Source: Ferruginibacter sp. (lineage in GTDB: Bacteria > Bacteroidota > Bacteroidia > Chitinophagales > Chitinophagaceae). From it: DNA of 64,000 nt. The notes under the pieces are model-generated. The model was not told where the DNA came from. It did not search any database and was given only the letters and a program-made list of their open reading frames with translations. Both the position numbers and the translations under genes were made by a program. The stretch lies in NCBI GenBank assembly GCA_013141115.1, contig JABFRP010000003.1, forward strand, positions 434,001 to 498,000, written 5' to 3'. Every line of letters begins with the position of its first letter. Position 1 is the first letter of the stretch. This document shows, piece by piece, positions 1-8,074 of this stretch.

Positions 1-47
1 TTTTTTCAAGCTGCAGCAGTTGTTGTTTTTATTTCTACCAGTTTTGA

Positions 48-69
48 TTTTTTTTTTTTTTTTTTTTTT
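48..69. repeat. Poly-T homopolymer (22 T)
   Basis: An uninterrupted run of 22 T lies just beyond the 3' end of the minus-strand DUF4256 gene. Seen from that gene it is a poly-A run, so it is not a terminator U-tract for it. Homopolymers this long are unusual and prone to length errors in sequencing. Nothing else is recognisable in positions 1-110. Confidence 0.8.
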
Positions 70-110
70 CTGCCATTTAAATTATTGCTTGCTTTACATC
101 GGTTTAAAAT

Positions 111-674
111 TTACACCCTTAACAAACCACGAAATGCCCTTGCTGCATAGTAAGATTCTGCACCGTTGTGATAAACAAAAACAGTATCGTAACGGCGGTC
201 ACAAAAAAGTGCGCCGCCAAGTTTTCTTACAGCAGCAGGTGTTTTTATCCAGCTCGACGTTTTTGTATCAAAGTTTCCCAATTGCTGCAAGTGCCGGTAT
301 TGTTCTTCTGTTAAAAGTTCAATGCCCATATTGGCTGCCATTTCTACAGCGCTATTATCGGGTTTGTGTTCTTTCCTTTTTTCCAGTGCTTCATGGTCGT
401 AACAAATACTTCTGCGGCCTTTAGGGCTTTCGGCTGCACAATCATAAAAAATGTATTCGTTTGTTTTTTTATCATAATCAACAACATCCGGCTCACCGCC
501 GGTTTCTTCCATTGTATTAAGCATCCACAGTTTCTCTTTACTGGCTTCCAGCTTTGCCTGCACTTTAATCCATTCAACAGCTTTATGGCGCTGCATGTTT
601 TTTTCAAAACGCACTTTTAAAGTGTGCAGTAATGTGGAGCGTTGTTCGGATGATAAGTTCTTTTTATTTCCCAT
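111..674 (-). CDS. DUF4256 family protein
   Basis: A soluble protein of 187 residues with no signal peptide, so probably cytoplasmic. The whole length matches my memory of the DUF4256 family: an N-terminal helical part (SSEQRSTLLHTLKVRFEKN), a conserved centre (GGEPDVV, then FYDCAAESPKGRRS), and a C-terminal block with KLGGALFCDRRYDTVFVYHN. The family is small, highly conserved and of unknown biochemical function. It is a stand-alone gene with a possible promoter at 694-723 and does not belong to the PUL. The start is the first ATG, directly before the conserved N-terminal helix. The family call is confident; no function can be given. Confidence 0.88.
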   Translation of the reverse strand: MGNKKNLSSEQRSTLLHTLKVRFEKNMQRHKAVEWIKVQAKLEASKEKLWMLNTMEETGGEPDVVDYDKKTNEYIFYDCAAESPKGRRSICYDHEALEKRKEHKPDNSAVEMAANMGIELLTEEQYRHLQQLGNFDTKTSSWIKTPAAVRKLGGALFCDRRYDTVFVYHNGAESYYAARAFRGLLRV

Positions 675-693
675 AGACAGTGTTATTTTACCT

Positions 694-723
694 TAAAGCT
701 AAATAAATTTTTCGCCAATACAA
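694..723 (-). promoter_or_regulatory. Putative Bacteroidota-type promoter for the DUF4256 gene
   Basis: On the minus strand a TTG (723-721) is followed after 19 bases by TAGCTTTA (701-694), seven of eight bases of the Bacteroidota -7 box TAnnTTTG. The gene starts 20 bases downstream. Spacing fits the known TTG-N(17-23)-TAnnTTTG architecture, but the last base deviates and the region is AT-rich, so chance is possible. Confidence 0.38.
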
Positions 724-790
724 CGCCATAATTAATTAGTTAAATAAAAATAATGGTTGAAACTGAAAACTATTTATTTTGTATTCCGCC

Positions 791-1576
791 TTAAAGCTTT
801 TCAAAATATTTTCCTTTAAATTGATACCGTATTTTTTTAGTGGTCACTTTTGAGTCTTCAAGTATTACAGGGATGCTTATAATTTTATTTGTTTTGTCAT
901 AAACTATATAAAAGTCAGTAACTTCTCTGTTTCTGTTTGATGAAGCAGTTAAATCTACTTCATATCCCAACTGGTTTTTAATGCCCTTCTTTGTTTTAAT
1001 TAATTTGGCGGTATCATTGAGTTTTTCATTGTCAATTGAAAATATTTTAATGTTATGATAAGACAAACCTGAACTAAGAATGGCGCTGCTTTGTGTAATA
1101 TAAAACTTCTTATTGCCCGAAACGATGTCGTTGATTTTATTATAAAAACAACCTGCGTTTCCTTCTTCCTCTTTTGTTAACTTAAAAACCCTGGAGAAAA
1201 CTTTTTTGTCAGTTTTATATTGAAACACATTTCTGAAATTACGCATCGTGCCACCTGTTTGGGTATTCCAGGAGTAAATTCTAAAAAGACCATCTTCTGA
1301 TGTTACAATTGTTACACCACTATCTGCAAGAGATTTGAAGTTATATGAAATTGTTGGAGAATTGGAGGAAGTATATTTTAAAAGTAAGCCCTCAAATAAA
1401 TCATTTGCTTCTTGCAGGGAATCATAAGGGTTAATTTTTTCATCGTCTGTATTTAAAAAAGCCCAGTAATTTATTTTGCCAAATGCGGCATTCAATTTTT
1501 TGTCAATAGTTTTTAAATCCTGTGCAAATGATGTTGTAAGATTTAAAAGTAATAAGAGGGTGAGAATATGTTTCAT
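791..1576 (-). CDS. Secreted protein of unknown function (261 aa)
   Basis: The protein begins with a clear Sec signal peptide (MKHILTLLLLLNLTTSFAQ, cleavage near residue 19) and has no further membrane segment, so it is probably periplasmic or secreted. The mature part alternates strands and Lys/Asn-rich turns, with aromatic patches such as FRIYSWNTQTGGTMRNFRN around residue 100. I do not recognise a domain. It lies on the minus strand between the DUF4256 gene and a small lipoprotein, and the 176-bp spacer upstream carries an 8-bp outer inverted repeat (1601-1732) resembling a cassette junction. No catalytic motif is visible. Confidence 0.7.
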   Translation of the reverse strand: MKHILTLLLLLNLTTSFAQDLKTIDKKLNAAFGKINYWAFLNTDDEKINPYDSLQEANDLFEGLLLKYTSSNSPTISYNFKSLADSGVTIVTSEDGLFRIYSWNTQTGGTMRNFRNVFQYKTDKKVFSRVFKLTKEEEGNAGCFYNKINDIVSGNKKFYITQSSAILSSGLSYHNIKIFSIDNEKLNDTAKLIKTKKGIKNQLGYEVDLTASSNRNREVTDFYIVYDKTNKIISIPVILEDSKVTTKKIRYQFKGKYFEKL

Positions 1577-1600
1577 GATGTGGGATGTTCAAATTGCTTA

Positions 1601-1732
1601 TTGCCAACGGGTACAGCTTTATGCAGGTTAGTGAAATAGAATTTCGTTTGCCTGAACTACTGTTGATGAAAATATTTTGATGAAGTTAAAAATATTGAAA
1701 TTTATTTGTTTTATACAGATTTCATGTTGGCA
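1601..1732 (-). other. Possible cassette-junction (attC-like) sequence
   Basis: The spacer between two minus-strand genes is bounded by TTGCCAAC (1601-1608) and its exact inverse GTTGGCAA (1725-1732), 132 bases from end to end. Inside the left end, GCCAAC is followed after 9 bases by TTTATGC (1618-1624). The GCYAAC-TTTATGC pairing recurs at 2298-2317 and 7736-7755, each close to the start of a minus-strand gene. Length and outer inverted boxes are in the range of integron attC sites, but the boxes do not fit the usual GTTRRRY consensus and no integrase is in the window. Confidence 0.3.
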
Positions 1733-1752
1733 ATATACCCTGCTTTGTTTTA

Positions 1753-2250
1753 TCAGCGGCGAATGTATGTAATGTAAAAGTCGCCGCCCAAACTAGGTAT
1801 TTTTCTGAGTTGAGGAATAAGTGTCTGTGAATTTTGAACAAATGAATTTATAGGGTTCCAACAACTGCATTTGAAACAGGACGATTCTGTTTGTGGGCTT
1901 ATGATATTTGAAATTGAAAATGTCATATTTTTTGCCGGGATATAAATTTGCCAATCATGGTCTGGGAATACGTATTTCTCTTGTCCACTTATACTATTTA
2001 ATTTAACAAAAGTAGTGTCGTTTGTGGATGTAGATTTTAAAAAATTTGTGTCTAATGAAATTGTGGCAGTGTCAATGAGTTGTAGAAAAGCCCCGTCTTT
2101 TTTAAATCTCCTGACGGTAATTGAGTCAAGGTCAGACAGTTTAAAGCCAATGAAGGCAGGCGTAATATATTGATTTGCACAAGGAACAGATGTGTTGCAG
2201 CTTGTTACTAAAAACATGCCGGCAAATACTGGTAGAATAATTTTTAGCAT
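1753..2250 (-). CDS. Small lipoprotein of unknown function (165 aa)
   Basis: An N-terminal hydrophobic segment ends in a lipobox (LVTSC, Cys18), so the protein should be lipid-anchored in the envelope. The mature chain contains a Cys cluster near residues 120-130 (SSCFKCSCW) that could bind metal or form disulfides, and a C-terminal GGDFYITYI strand. No domain was recognised. It is on the minus strand, upstream of and not overlapping the 261-aa secreted protein, with repeat-like spacers on both sides; this gives the pair an accessory-gene character. The ATG start is supported by the well-formed lipoprotein signal. Confidence 0.68.
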   Translation of the reverse strand: MLKIILPVFAGMFLVTSCNTSVPCANQYITPAFIGFKLSDLDSITVRRFKKDGAFLQLIDTATISLDTNFLKSTSTNDTTFVKLNSISGQEKYVFPDHDWQIYIPAKNMTFSISNIISPQTESSCFKCSCWNPINSFVQNSQTLIPQLRKIPSLGGDFYITYIRR

Positions 2251-2592
2251 ACTGTATTTTTTGTAGTCAAATATGCAGGTTGTATCAAAAGGCTACTGCT
2301 AACTCTTGCATTTATGCTACTCTTGTTCACTAAACAATTGCCATTTAATTTAAAGAGTAATAAATTATCAAATACAATGGGAGCTTTGCCAAATAAAAAT
2401 AATGGTTAATAACCGGAATTAAAAAACTATTTCTCTGGCTGGGCTTAAAGTTGCAGCGGAGATTGCTGGCAACAGCAACGGCAACAAATAATGGCAAATA
2501 CCAGCGGCGCTAAAAAATCCATGTTTTAAGGGATGTTGTAATAAAATTTAAACAACAATTTTTGTACCTGTAATTTTAAAATCAATAATAAA
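2251..2592. other. Intergenic region with one cassette-like motif
   Basis: This 342-bp gap separates a minus-strand lipoprotein gene from a plus-strand pseudogene, so it should hold divergent promoters; none matches the consensus well. It contains GCTAAC (2298-2303), 7 bases, then TTTATGC (2311-2317), identical in boxes and spacing to 7736-7755. AATAAAAATAATGGTT at 2392-2407 also occurs at 743-758. No small gene was seen. Confidence 0.5.
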
Positions 2593-3146
2593 ATGAAAAA
2601 GATACTACTGTCTGTTGTATGCATGTTTGCTGTTTGCTTAATAAATGCACAATCCCGGTTTGGCGTAATAAGTTATACTTTGCCCGAAGGCTGGATTGCC
2701 CGCCCCTCGGGTGATGATATGGAGCTGGTAAAAGCCGGCGATGAAAACACTGGTTGCAAAATAACCCTGTTTAAACAGATCAACACTGTTATTGCCACCG
2801 AAAAAAATATGCGGAATTATGGGCTTTAAATACAAAGAGCGGCAAGAATAACTTGCAGAAAACAACTATACCTGTTAAAACAGAAGAGGATGGCTGGATA
2901 AGCATTTCTGCAACTAAAACAATCCCCAACGGCACATTATTTTATACAGAAGGTTTTTATACATTGTGTGATAGCAGCAGCACCGCAATAATACTTACAC
3001 AGGTGCAGGGAAGCGCTTGCTTAAAGGAAATGCAAAGCATTATGGCATCATTCAATATCCCTGTAAAACAAACCAATTCAAAATTAAGGGCAAAATCAAA
3101 AAAGACAAAGTTTCCCTATGTGTACAGCAGTAGAACCAATAATTAA
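2593..3146 (+). pseudogene. Secreted protein gene split by a -1 frameshift
   Basis: The first frame encodes a signal peptide (MKKILLSVVCMFAVCLINAQ) and a short domain, and stops at 2827-2829. The -1 frame is open across the break and continues to 3146 with fitting protein sequence (YAELWALNTKSGKNNLQK). The frames join at a run of seven A (2801-2807), so one lost A, a sequencing error, or -1 slippage would restore a protein of about 183 residues. The downstream part alone would need a TTG start (2853) and has no signal peptide, which argues against two genes. I do not recognise the family; the C-terminal tail is basic and low in complexity. Confidence 0.6.
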
Positions 3147-3217
3147 CTGGCGGAATGTTTACTGCCCGTTTTGTGTTTTAGATAACTCTATACCTGTTAA
3201 ACATTCAGGAGAATAAA

Positions 3218-3245
3218 AAAGGATAGCCTGTTATAGCTATCCTTT
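3218..3245. terminator. Bidirectional hairpin terminator
   Basis: AAAGGATAGC (3218-3227) and GCTATCCTTT (3236-3245) form a perfect 10-bp stem with an 8-base loop, preceded by an A-run and followed by a short T-run. It lies about 70 bases after the frameshifted gene. Confidence 0.6.
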
Positions 3246-3522
3246 ACCATTTGCACATATTCAATAGAAATAGGAGGAGGAAAGTGGTATAGTAATTAAA
3301 ATCGCTCTTTCCTCTAACCTTTATTATTGTATAAAAATTTCTCTTTTGAAATACAGCTTACTTCCATCTCTTTATCTTTTAAGAATAGCGGTATTATCAA
3401 TACTCATGCCTGCAAGATAGTGCAGCGTTGTTCCGTTATTCTTACACTTTTAAATAAAAGATTTGCATATTTCACAGATACCCCTACCTGAAATAATTAC
3501 TTTCCCTTTGTGGCATTATTTT
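3246..3522. other. Non-coding stretch, nothing recognised
   Basis: AT-rich sequence with pyrimidine-rich tracts but no convincing open reading frame, hairpin or consensus promoter. Confidence 0.4.
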
Positions 3523-3618
3523 ATGTGTACACTATGTATGAAAGAATTGATTAAATTAAGCCTTATCGGATTTATTGTGATGGCAGCAGTGGTAATTATT
3601 GCGTTGGCTTTGCTGTAA
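3523..3618 (+). CDS. Possible 31-residue single-span membrane peptide
   Basis: A short open frame begins MCTLCMKELIKLS and continues into a run of hydrophobic residues to the end (GFIVMAAVVIIALALL). An internal ATG at 3538 would give 26 residues. A charged start followed by one uninterrupted hydrophobic span is typical of bacterial small membrane proteins. No homologue is known to me and no promoter was identified, so the call rests only on composition. Confidence 0.3.
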   Translation: MCTLCMKELIKLSLIGFIVMAAVVIIALALL

Positions 3619-3697
3619 TTATTAAAAGTTACCCCTTGCCCTGGTTGCTGTTTCACTAACCACTGGCTACTGCCTTAAGCTTAACCATCATAAACAA

Positions 3698-3732
3698 TTT
3701 GCAGTGCAAACCTGTAAAGTTTATTAACTTTA
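3698..3732 (+). promoter_or_regulatory. Weak promoter candidate for the Cys-rich lipoprotein
   Basis: TTTG (3698-3701) is followed after 23 bases by TAACTTTA (3725-3732), seven of eight -7 box bases. It lies 60 bases before the lipoprotein start at 3793. Confidence 0.3.
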
Positions 3733-3792
3733 TTAAAGTGAACGATATGGACTAAACTTAAAACTGTTTTGTTACCCTATAAAAATAGTATA

Positions 3793-3981
3793 ATGAAAAA
3801 GATTCTTTTTGTTTTTGCAATAGCCGCTTTATTATCATCTTGTAAAAAAGATAAGTGCTGGATATATACTGATTGTGCAGGTAACGATGTTGGTACAAGC
3901 TGCGGCTCCGAAAATGATGCAAAAGATTATTGTGCTGCCAATGGTACGCCTTCCTGCGCTGTTACGTATAGGAAACAATAA
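3793..3981 (+). CDS. Cys-rich mini-lipoprotein (62 aa)
   Basis: The protein starts with a lipoprotein signal (MKKILFVFAIAALLSSC, lipid-carrying Cys17) followed by KKDK, and the mature 45 residues contain five more Cys (22, 28, 37, 47 and 55), suggesting a disulfide-stabilised envelope peptide. The ATG at 3793 is preferred over an upstream TTG at 3769 because it begins exactly at the signal peptide. Small lipoproteins of this type are common in Chitinophagaceae, but I know no function for them. It is a single gene; the hairpin repeat at 4055 follows its stop. Confidence 0.62.
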   Translation: MKKILFVFAIAALLSSCKKDKCWIYTDCAGNDVGTSCGSENDAKDYCAANGTPSCAVTYRKQ

Positions 3982-4054
3982 TTTTTTTGCTCCCTGTTAT
4001 TGTTGCAAATGGTTCAACAGAATCAGGGCGAAGCCATCTTTTCTCCTTTGCCAA

Positions 4055-4171
4055 GGTTCGTGTCTTACGAAACGTTCGCTAAGGTCTTCGCAATTATGAC
4101 CACTTTGTCGTTAAGAAACGTTTTATTATTGTTAGACTTTGAGGATAGTAGCGAATGTTTCGTTGGACAAG
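4055..4171. repeat. 117-bp hairpin repeat, copy A
   Basis: Direct copy of the element at 4910-5026. Arms at 4061-4081 and 4149-4169 are inverted repeats around the core ACGAAACGTTCGCTA, separated by about 67 bases that are also largely conserved between copies. The short open frames reading through both copies differ mostly at amino-acid-changing positions, so the element is not coding. Confidence 0.85.
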
Positions 4172-4228
4172 AAATAAGGCTGAAGCGAAGAAGTAATAGT
4201 GGGCTTATGCAGCCCGATGGAGAGAACA

Positions 4229-4807
4229 TTACAATGTTTTTTTACCCATGGCTTCTATCTTTTTCAGCCATTTATTTCTAAATTCAATTTTTGAGTTTCT
4301 TATCGGTTGAACGTAGGTAACTCTTACCGGCTTTATTCCACAAAATTGCAAAACAGTTTTCTTTAATTGATTTACACTTGGCCGGCCAAACACAAGCCAG
4401 TAATATAAACCTGGCTGATCAAGAGTGGTGATGATATGAGCTGTTTTACCTGTAAGTAATTTATCCCACCATACAGAATTTGTTCTGTAACTAAAAGCAA
4501 AACCAGGTAAAAATAGCCGGTCAATAAAACCTTTTGTAATTGCGGGAAGCCCACCCCACCACACAGGATGAACCCATACTAAATGGTCAGCCCATTTTAT
4601 TTTTTTCCAGGCGGCTAATAAATCAGGTTCTAATTCCGTTCTTTTCTCATAACCAAATTCCAGATTAGGATTAAATTTTAAATCACGAATAATAATTTCG
4701 CTTACTTCAATATTCGAACTTAAAACTCCTTTTTTATATGCTTGTGCTATCCCAAAACAAAAACTATTTTTGTCAGGATGACCATTTATTATAAGAATTT
4801 TTTTCAT
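4229..4807 (-). CDS. NAD(P)H-dependent flavodoxin-fold oxidoreductase
   Basis: A cytoplasmic 192-residue protein of the Flavodoxin_2 (NQO1/MdaB/KefF-like) family, which uses FMN or FAD to reduce quinones or related electrophiles in two-electron steps. The first strand and phosphate-binding loop are visible (KKILIINGHPD, residues 2-12), followed by the family signature WVHPVWWGGLPAITKGFIDR around residues 78-97. Length is typical. The gene lies between two direct copies of a hairpin repeat, which may reflect acquisition as a unit. It has no link to the PUL. The substrate cannot be predicted from sequence. Confidence 0.85.
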   Translation of the reverse strand: MKKILIINGHPDKNSFCFGIAQAYKKGVLSSNIEVSEIIIRDLKFNPNLEFGYEKRTELEPDLLAAWKKIKWADHLVWVHPVWWGGLPAITKGFIDRLFLPGFAFSYRTNSVWWDKLLTGKTAHIITTLDQPGLYYWLVFGRPSVNQLKKTVLQFCGIKPVRVTYVQPIRNSKIEFRNKWLKKIEAMGKKTL

Positions 4808-4909
4808 TTAAAGTGCGCTTTTAAAACACACATGAAGGTGGTGGGTGATATGTAGAAAAAATTACGTAATTAAAAAAAAGGGTTACATCATTCACACATT
4901 CGTCGCCTC

Positions 4910-5026
4910 GGTTCGTGCCCCACGAAACGTTCGCTAAGGTCTTTGTAACTATGACCACTTTGTTGTTAGAAAACGTTTTATTATTGTTAGACTTTGAGGA
5001 TAGTAGCGAATGTTTCGTGGGGTACG
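4910..5026. repeat. 117-bp hairpin repeat, copy B
   Basis: Second copy of the element at 4055-4171, same orientation, on the other side of the oxidoreductase gene. Arms at 4916-4936 and 5004-5024 pair with only two differences, both G-U compatible on the plus strand. Relative to copy A the outer arm changes on both sides (TCTTAC/GTTGGA to CCCCAC/GTGGGG), so pairing is kept. The rest of the 316-bp gap from 4808 to 5123 shows nothing more. Confidence 0.85.
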
Positions 5027-5123
5027 AAACATGGCGTAGAAAGAGTATAATTCACTGTAGCCAATCGTTATTATATGAGGATTGTAGGGAATGGCTTGTG
5101 AGGCAAGAGAACAAAGGCGGATA

Positions 5124-6197
5124 TTATAAGCTGTTTTTTGGGGCTTTAATACCCATTCGCTTTAATAGCCGCAGATGTGAAGCAATTCCACCCCAATATG
5201 ATGTCTGATTAGGTTTAATGTTGTGTTGTAACAAAATGTTATAAAGGATTTTATTTAATCGTGGGTAATGAATATGGTGGTAATGTGGAAACAGATGGTG
5301 TGCAATATGATTATTAAAGCCACCGAGTATAAAATTAGCTGTTTCACTAAACGGATGCATATCATTTGAACTTTTGACTTGGTTCATTAGCCAAGATGTT
5401 TTTATGAAACCGTTACTGTCTGTTGTAGGATACTCTGTTTGCTCAACGTGATGTGTCATAAAGAAAGTAAAGAGCAAAAACAAGGATTGCGAAAGGTGCA
5501 TTAATAAAAATCCTGTCAAAACTGTATACCAAACCTGATGTGAAAAAAGTAACGGCAAAACAAATATAAAAGTTAAATAGAATACTTTTTGTGTCCAAAA
5601 TGAAAGATGATATTTAAAGCCTTTTTTTTCTATGTATTCGTCCTTTGAAAATAGAATGACAAAATCTTTTATGAATACCCAAAACAAAGAATAAGTTGTG
5701 TATGCAAATGGGGCATAAATATGTTGGTAGCGATGATACCAAAAATATTTACTATTCGGAATTACCCGAATAAGTTTTGATATTTTCAAATCAGAATCGT
5801 AGTCTTCTACATTTGGGGCGTAATGATGTGAGTTTATGTGTCTTTGTTTCCAGGCTTCTGCGTGTGCACCAACAATTGTGTAAATGAAAATAAAACACAG
5901 ATTGTTTAATTTTTTGCTTTTAAATATTGTGTTGTGAGAAAAGTCGTGTGAAAAATTAAACGCAAAAAGCAAGGATATAAAGCCATACAAAACGAAGATT
6001 AGAACAAATGTAATTGGACTATTTATGGTAAACAACATTGAGTAACAAACTGCGGAAAATGAGAAATAAAATATAAACTTGGCCCATATTTTCAGCGTAA
6101 AGCTATTCTTGTCAACAATAAGTTGCTCTTCTACTTGTTTATAAATGATTTTGAGCAATTCGCTGTCTTGTGCAATATGAATGTGTTTATCTCTCAA
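5124..6197 (-). CDS. Membrane fatty acid desaturase (second of pair)
   Basis: A 357-residue integral membrane desaturase (Pfam fatty acid desaturase) with the three di-iron histidine boxes: HDFSH (84-88), HINSHH (120-125) and a C-terminal NHIAHH box. Hydrophobic segments around 40-80, 100-115 and 185-230 fit the usual four-span topology. It should introduce a double bond into membrane acyl chains using O2 and an external electron donor; no cytochrome b5 domain is fused. It overlaps the upstream paralogue by 11 bases and the only suitable start is TTG at 6197, suggesting translational coupling. Regiospecificity cannot be told. Confidence 0.85.
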   Translation of the reverse strand: MRDKHIHIAQDSELLKIIYKQVEEQLIVDKNSFTLKIWAKFIFYFSFSAVCYSMLFTINSPITFVLIFVLYGFISLLFAFNFSHDFSHNTIFKSKKLNNLCFIFIYTIVGAHAEAWKQRHINSHHYAPNVEDYDSDLKISKLIRVIPNSKYFWYHRYQHIYAPFAYTTYSLFWVFIKDFVILFSKDEYIEKKGFKYHLSFWTQKVFYLTFIFVLPLLFSHQVWYTVLTGFLLMHLSQSLFLLFTFFMTHHVEQTEYPTTDSNGFIKTSWLMNQVKSSNDMHPFSETANFILGGFNNHIAHHLFPHYHHIHYPRLNKILYNILLQHNIKPNQTSYWGGIASHLRLLKRMGIKAPKNSL

Positions 6198-7284
6198 ATG
6201 GAATAGGTTTAAATTGCTGGTGCTTTCCCATACCTTTTAAAAATCTAAAATGTGATGCAAGGGATTTTTTGTAAGGCATTTCCATATACGTCAAACCATG
6301 TTTTTGCGAAAGTTCTTTAAATATTGGCAGAATTGCTAAATAATGAACGTGGCAAATGTTAGGCAATAAATGATGTAAAGCGTGGGCATTGAAGCCGCCT
6401 AAAGTCCAATTGAAAAATATGCTGTCTGCGTTATAGTCAACCGATGTACACATTTGCAGTTTTGCCCAACTCATATTCAGTTTATTTTCTTTGTCTGGAA
6501 TCGGATGTGCTACAAAATCGGATAAATGTGAAACGCCTAAAACGCCAACAAAAATTAATGAAACTAGAAAGTGGTTAAGTAGAAATGCTAATAAAATTAT
6601 AGTCCAGCCAAATGGCAAAAGATAGAAGGGGAGTATAATCATATAGCCTATATAAAGTAATTTATAAATGAAAAGTTTTATGACTTCATGTTTTGGAATT
6701 TCAATTTTGATAGTTCGGCTTGAGTAATTAATAAGCATTAGAGTTTCTCTGAAGAAAAACCAATTTATAGAGTAAAGTAGATAAAGAAAGGGAGCATAAA
6801 TATATTGAAATTGATGAAACCATTTTAGTGGTTGGGTTTCGGTCATTCGAAAAAGTGGATTGTTAAGTACATCAATGTCGCTACCTTCAATGTTTGTATA
6901 TAAATGGTGGGATTCGGTGTGGTTTTTTCCCCAAACGTAAGCGTTGTTTCCTTGAAGGTTAAAACTAAGGGAGAATAATAGTTTGTTCCAAAATTTACTT
7001 TTAACCGCAACTCCGTGTGCTGCATCGTGAGAAATATTAAATGCTGTTAATAAAACAGAAAGTCCCATTAACAAATAAAATGTGTAGAAACCTATTGTTG
7101 TAGTACTTGTAATCATAAGTCCATAAAACAAAAGGTCAAGGCTGAAATAAAGTATGATTTTAAAAATCATCACCTTATTGCCTGTCTTATGAATCCCTTT
7201 CTTAGTAAAATATTGTTCAATTTTTTCGCTGAGTTCTTTGTAAAATTCAGTGCCTTCGTCTTTTGTAAATTTTAATTTATTCAT
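6187..7284 (-). CDS. Membrane fatty acid desaturase (first of pair)
   Basis: A 365-residue paralogue of the following gene with the same architecture. Histidine boxes are HDAAHG (86-90), HTESHH (122-127) and NAHALHH near residue 300, so it should be an active di-iron acyl desaturase in the inner membrane. It leads a two-gene operon with an 11-bp overlap. The pair is diverged enough to suggest different positional specificities, for example sequential desaturation, but this is inference. It belongs to the accessory minus-strand block and not to the PUL. Confidence 0.87.
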   Translation of the reverse strand: MNKLKFTKDEGTEFYKELSEKIEQYFTKKGIHKTGNKVMIFKIILYFSLDLLFYGLMITSTTTIGFYTFYLLMGLSVLLTAFNISHDAAHGVAVKSKFWNKLLFSLSFNLQGNNAYVWGKNHTESHHLYTNIEGSDIDVLNNPLFRMTETQPLKWFHQFQYIYAPFLYLLYSINWFFFRETLMLINYSSRTIKIEIPKHEVIKLFIYKLLYIGYMIILPFYLLPFGWTIILLAFLLNHFLVSLIFVGVLGVSHLSDFVAHPIPDKENKLNMSWAKLQMCTSVDYNADSIFFNWTLGGFNAHALHHLLPNICHVHYLAILPIFKELSQKHGLTYMEMPYKKSLASHFRFLKGMGKHQQFKPIPFER

Positions 7285-7437
7285 TTTGTCGATGCTTGTT
7301 AGTTCAGTTGTCGTTGTCCTGAAATGATATAAAGCCCCTTTTGTTGTTAGGCCTTTGCCTATTTCTGGTTCTTATTTTTTTTTTAATATCAAAACCATTT
7401 AAAATAAAATTCAATTCCCAACTTTTTCTTTTTTTTT

Positions 7438-7710
7438 TCAAGATTGATTCTTTACTATTTCCATTTTGCAAATTTTGGAATAATTCAAGAGTTCTCCATA
7501 GGAAAAATCATAGAAAAGTGTATTTATTCTATTAGGATTCTCTTTTGGAAGATAAAATATCTCCAATTTAAAACCAGATTGTAATGCGTTTAGTTTTTTG
7601 CGTCTAATTATTTTCGCTTCAGATGCAATTTTAATTTTTTCACTATAATCTGATTCATCTCTAAGAATTTCATTGATTATTTTGGAAGTAGTAATATTTA
7701 ATACTGTCAT
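7438..7710 (-). CDS. Hypothetical protein (90 aa)
   Basis: A small, charged, soluble open frame (MTVLNITTSKIINEILRDE...), without signal peptide or membrane segment. The ATG at 7710 is chosen over an in-frame GTG at 7743 that would add 11 residues. The mixed hydrophobic/charged pattern looks coding, but no family was recognised and the C-terminus is plain. The cassette-like motif GCTAAC-N7-TTTATGC (7736-7755) lies just upstream, as for other minus-strand genes here. Confidence 0.42.
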   Translation of the reverse strand: MTVLNITTSKIINEILRDESDYSEKIKIASEAKIIRRKKLNALQSGFKLEIFYLPKENPNRINTLFYDFSYGELLNYSKICKMEIVKNQS

Positions 7711-8074
7711 ATTTTGAGAATTTATACAACTTGCAGCTAACACTAGTATTTATGCTGTTATCCGGCATAAGCAAATCTCAAACCTATTGATAATCAAAAC
7801 ACAGCTATTATAAATTTTAGATTGTTTATAGCGGTTACTGCAATTTAATAAAATATTTAATCTGTCTGTTTTTATTCTCCACTTTAATTAAACCACAGTT
7901 TATATTATTTGTTGAAGTGTGCAAGCCTCCTACAAGTTAAAGTCAAGCTCCCACCACAGCCTATTATTCCATAGCCCATTCCCAAAAATAACCTGCGTAT
8001 ACAGGATACTCCATGACAATCATACCCCCGTATTGCACTAAACTGCATTATAATTAGCATCTTAACTTGCATAT
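7711..8074. other. Boundary between accessory block and PUL
   Basis: This 364-bp gap separates minus-strand accessory genes from the plus-strand PUL. It carries the cassette-like motif at 7736-7755, followed by TTATGC-N9-GCATAA (7750-7770), a short inverted repeat. Before the GH105 gene there is a near -7 box (TAACTTGC, about 8063) without a good upstream partner. Nothing else was recognised. Confidence 0.4.

Noticed and set aside
743..2407. AATAAAAATAATGGTT repeated at 743-758 and 2392-2407
   Set aside because: Short AT-rich identity without extended flanking similarity; may be chance.
4000..4281. Open frame through hairpin copy A, with a similar protein in copy B (4915-5208)
   Set aside because: The resemblance comes from the nucleotide repeat; differences between copies are mostly amino-acid changing and both frames run into unrelated flanks.
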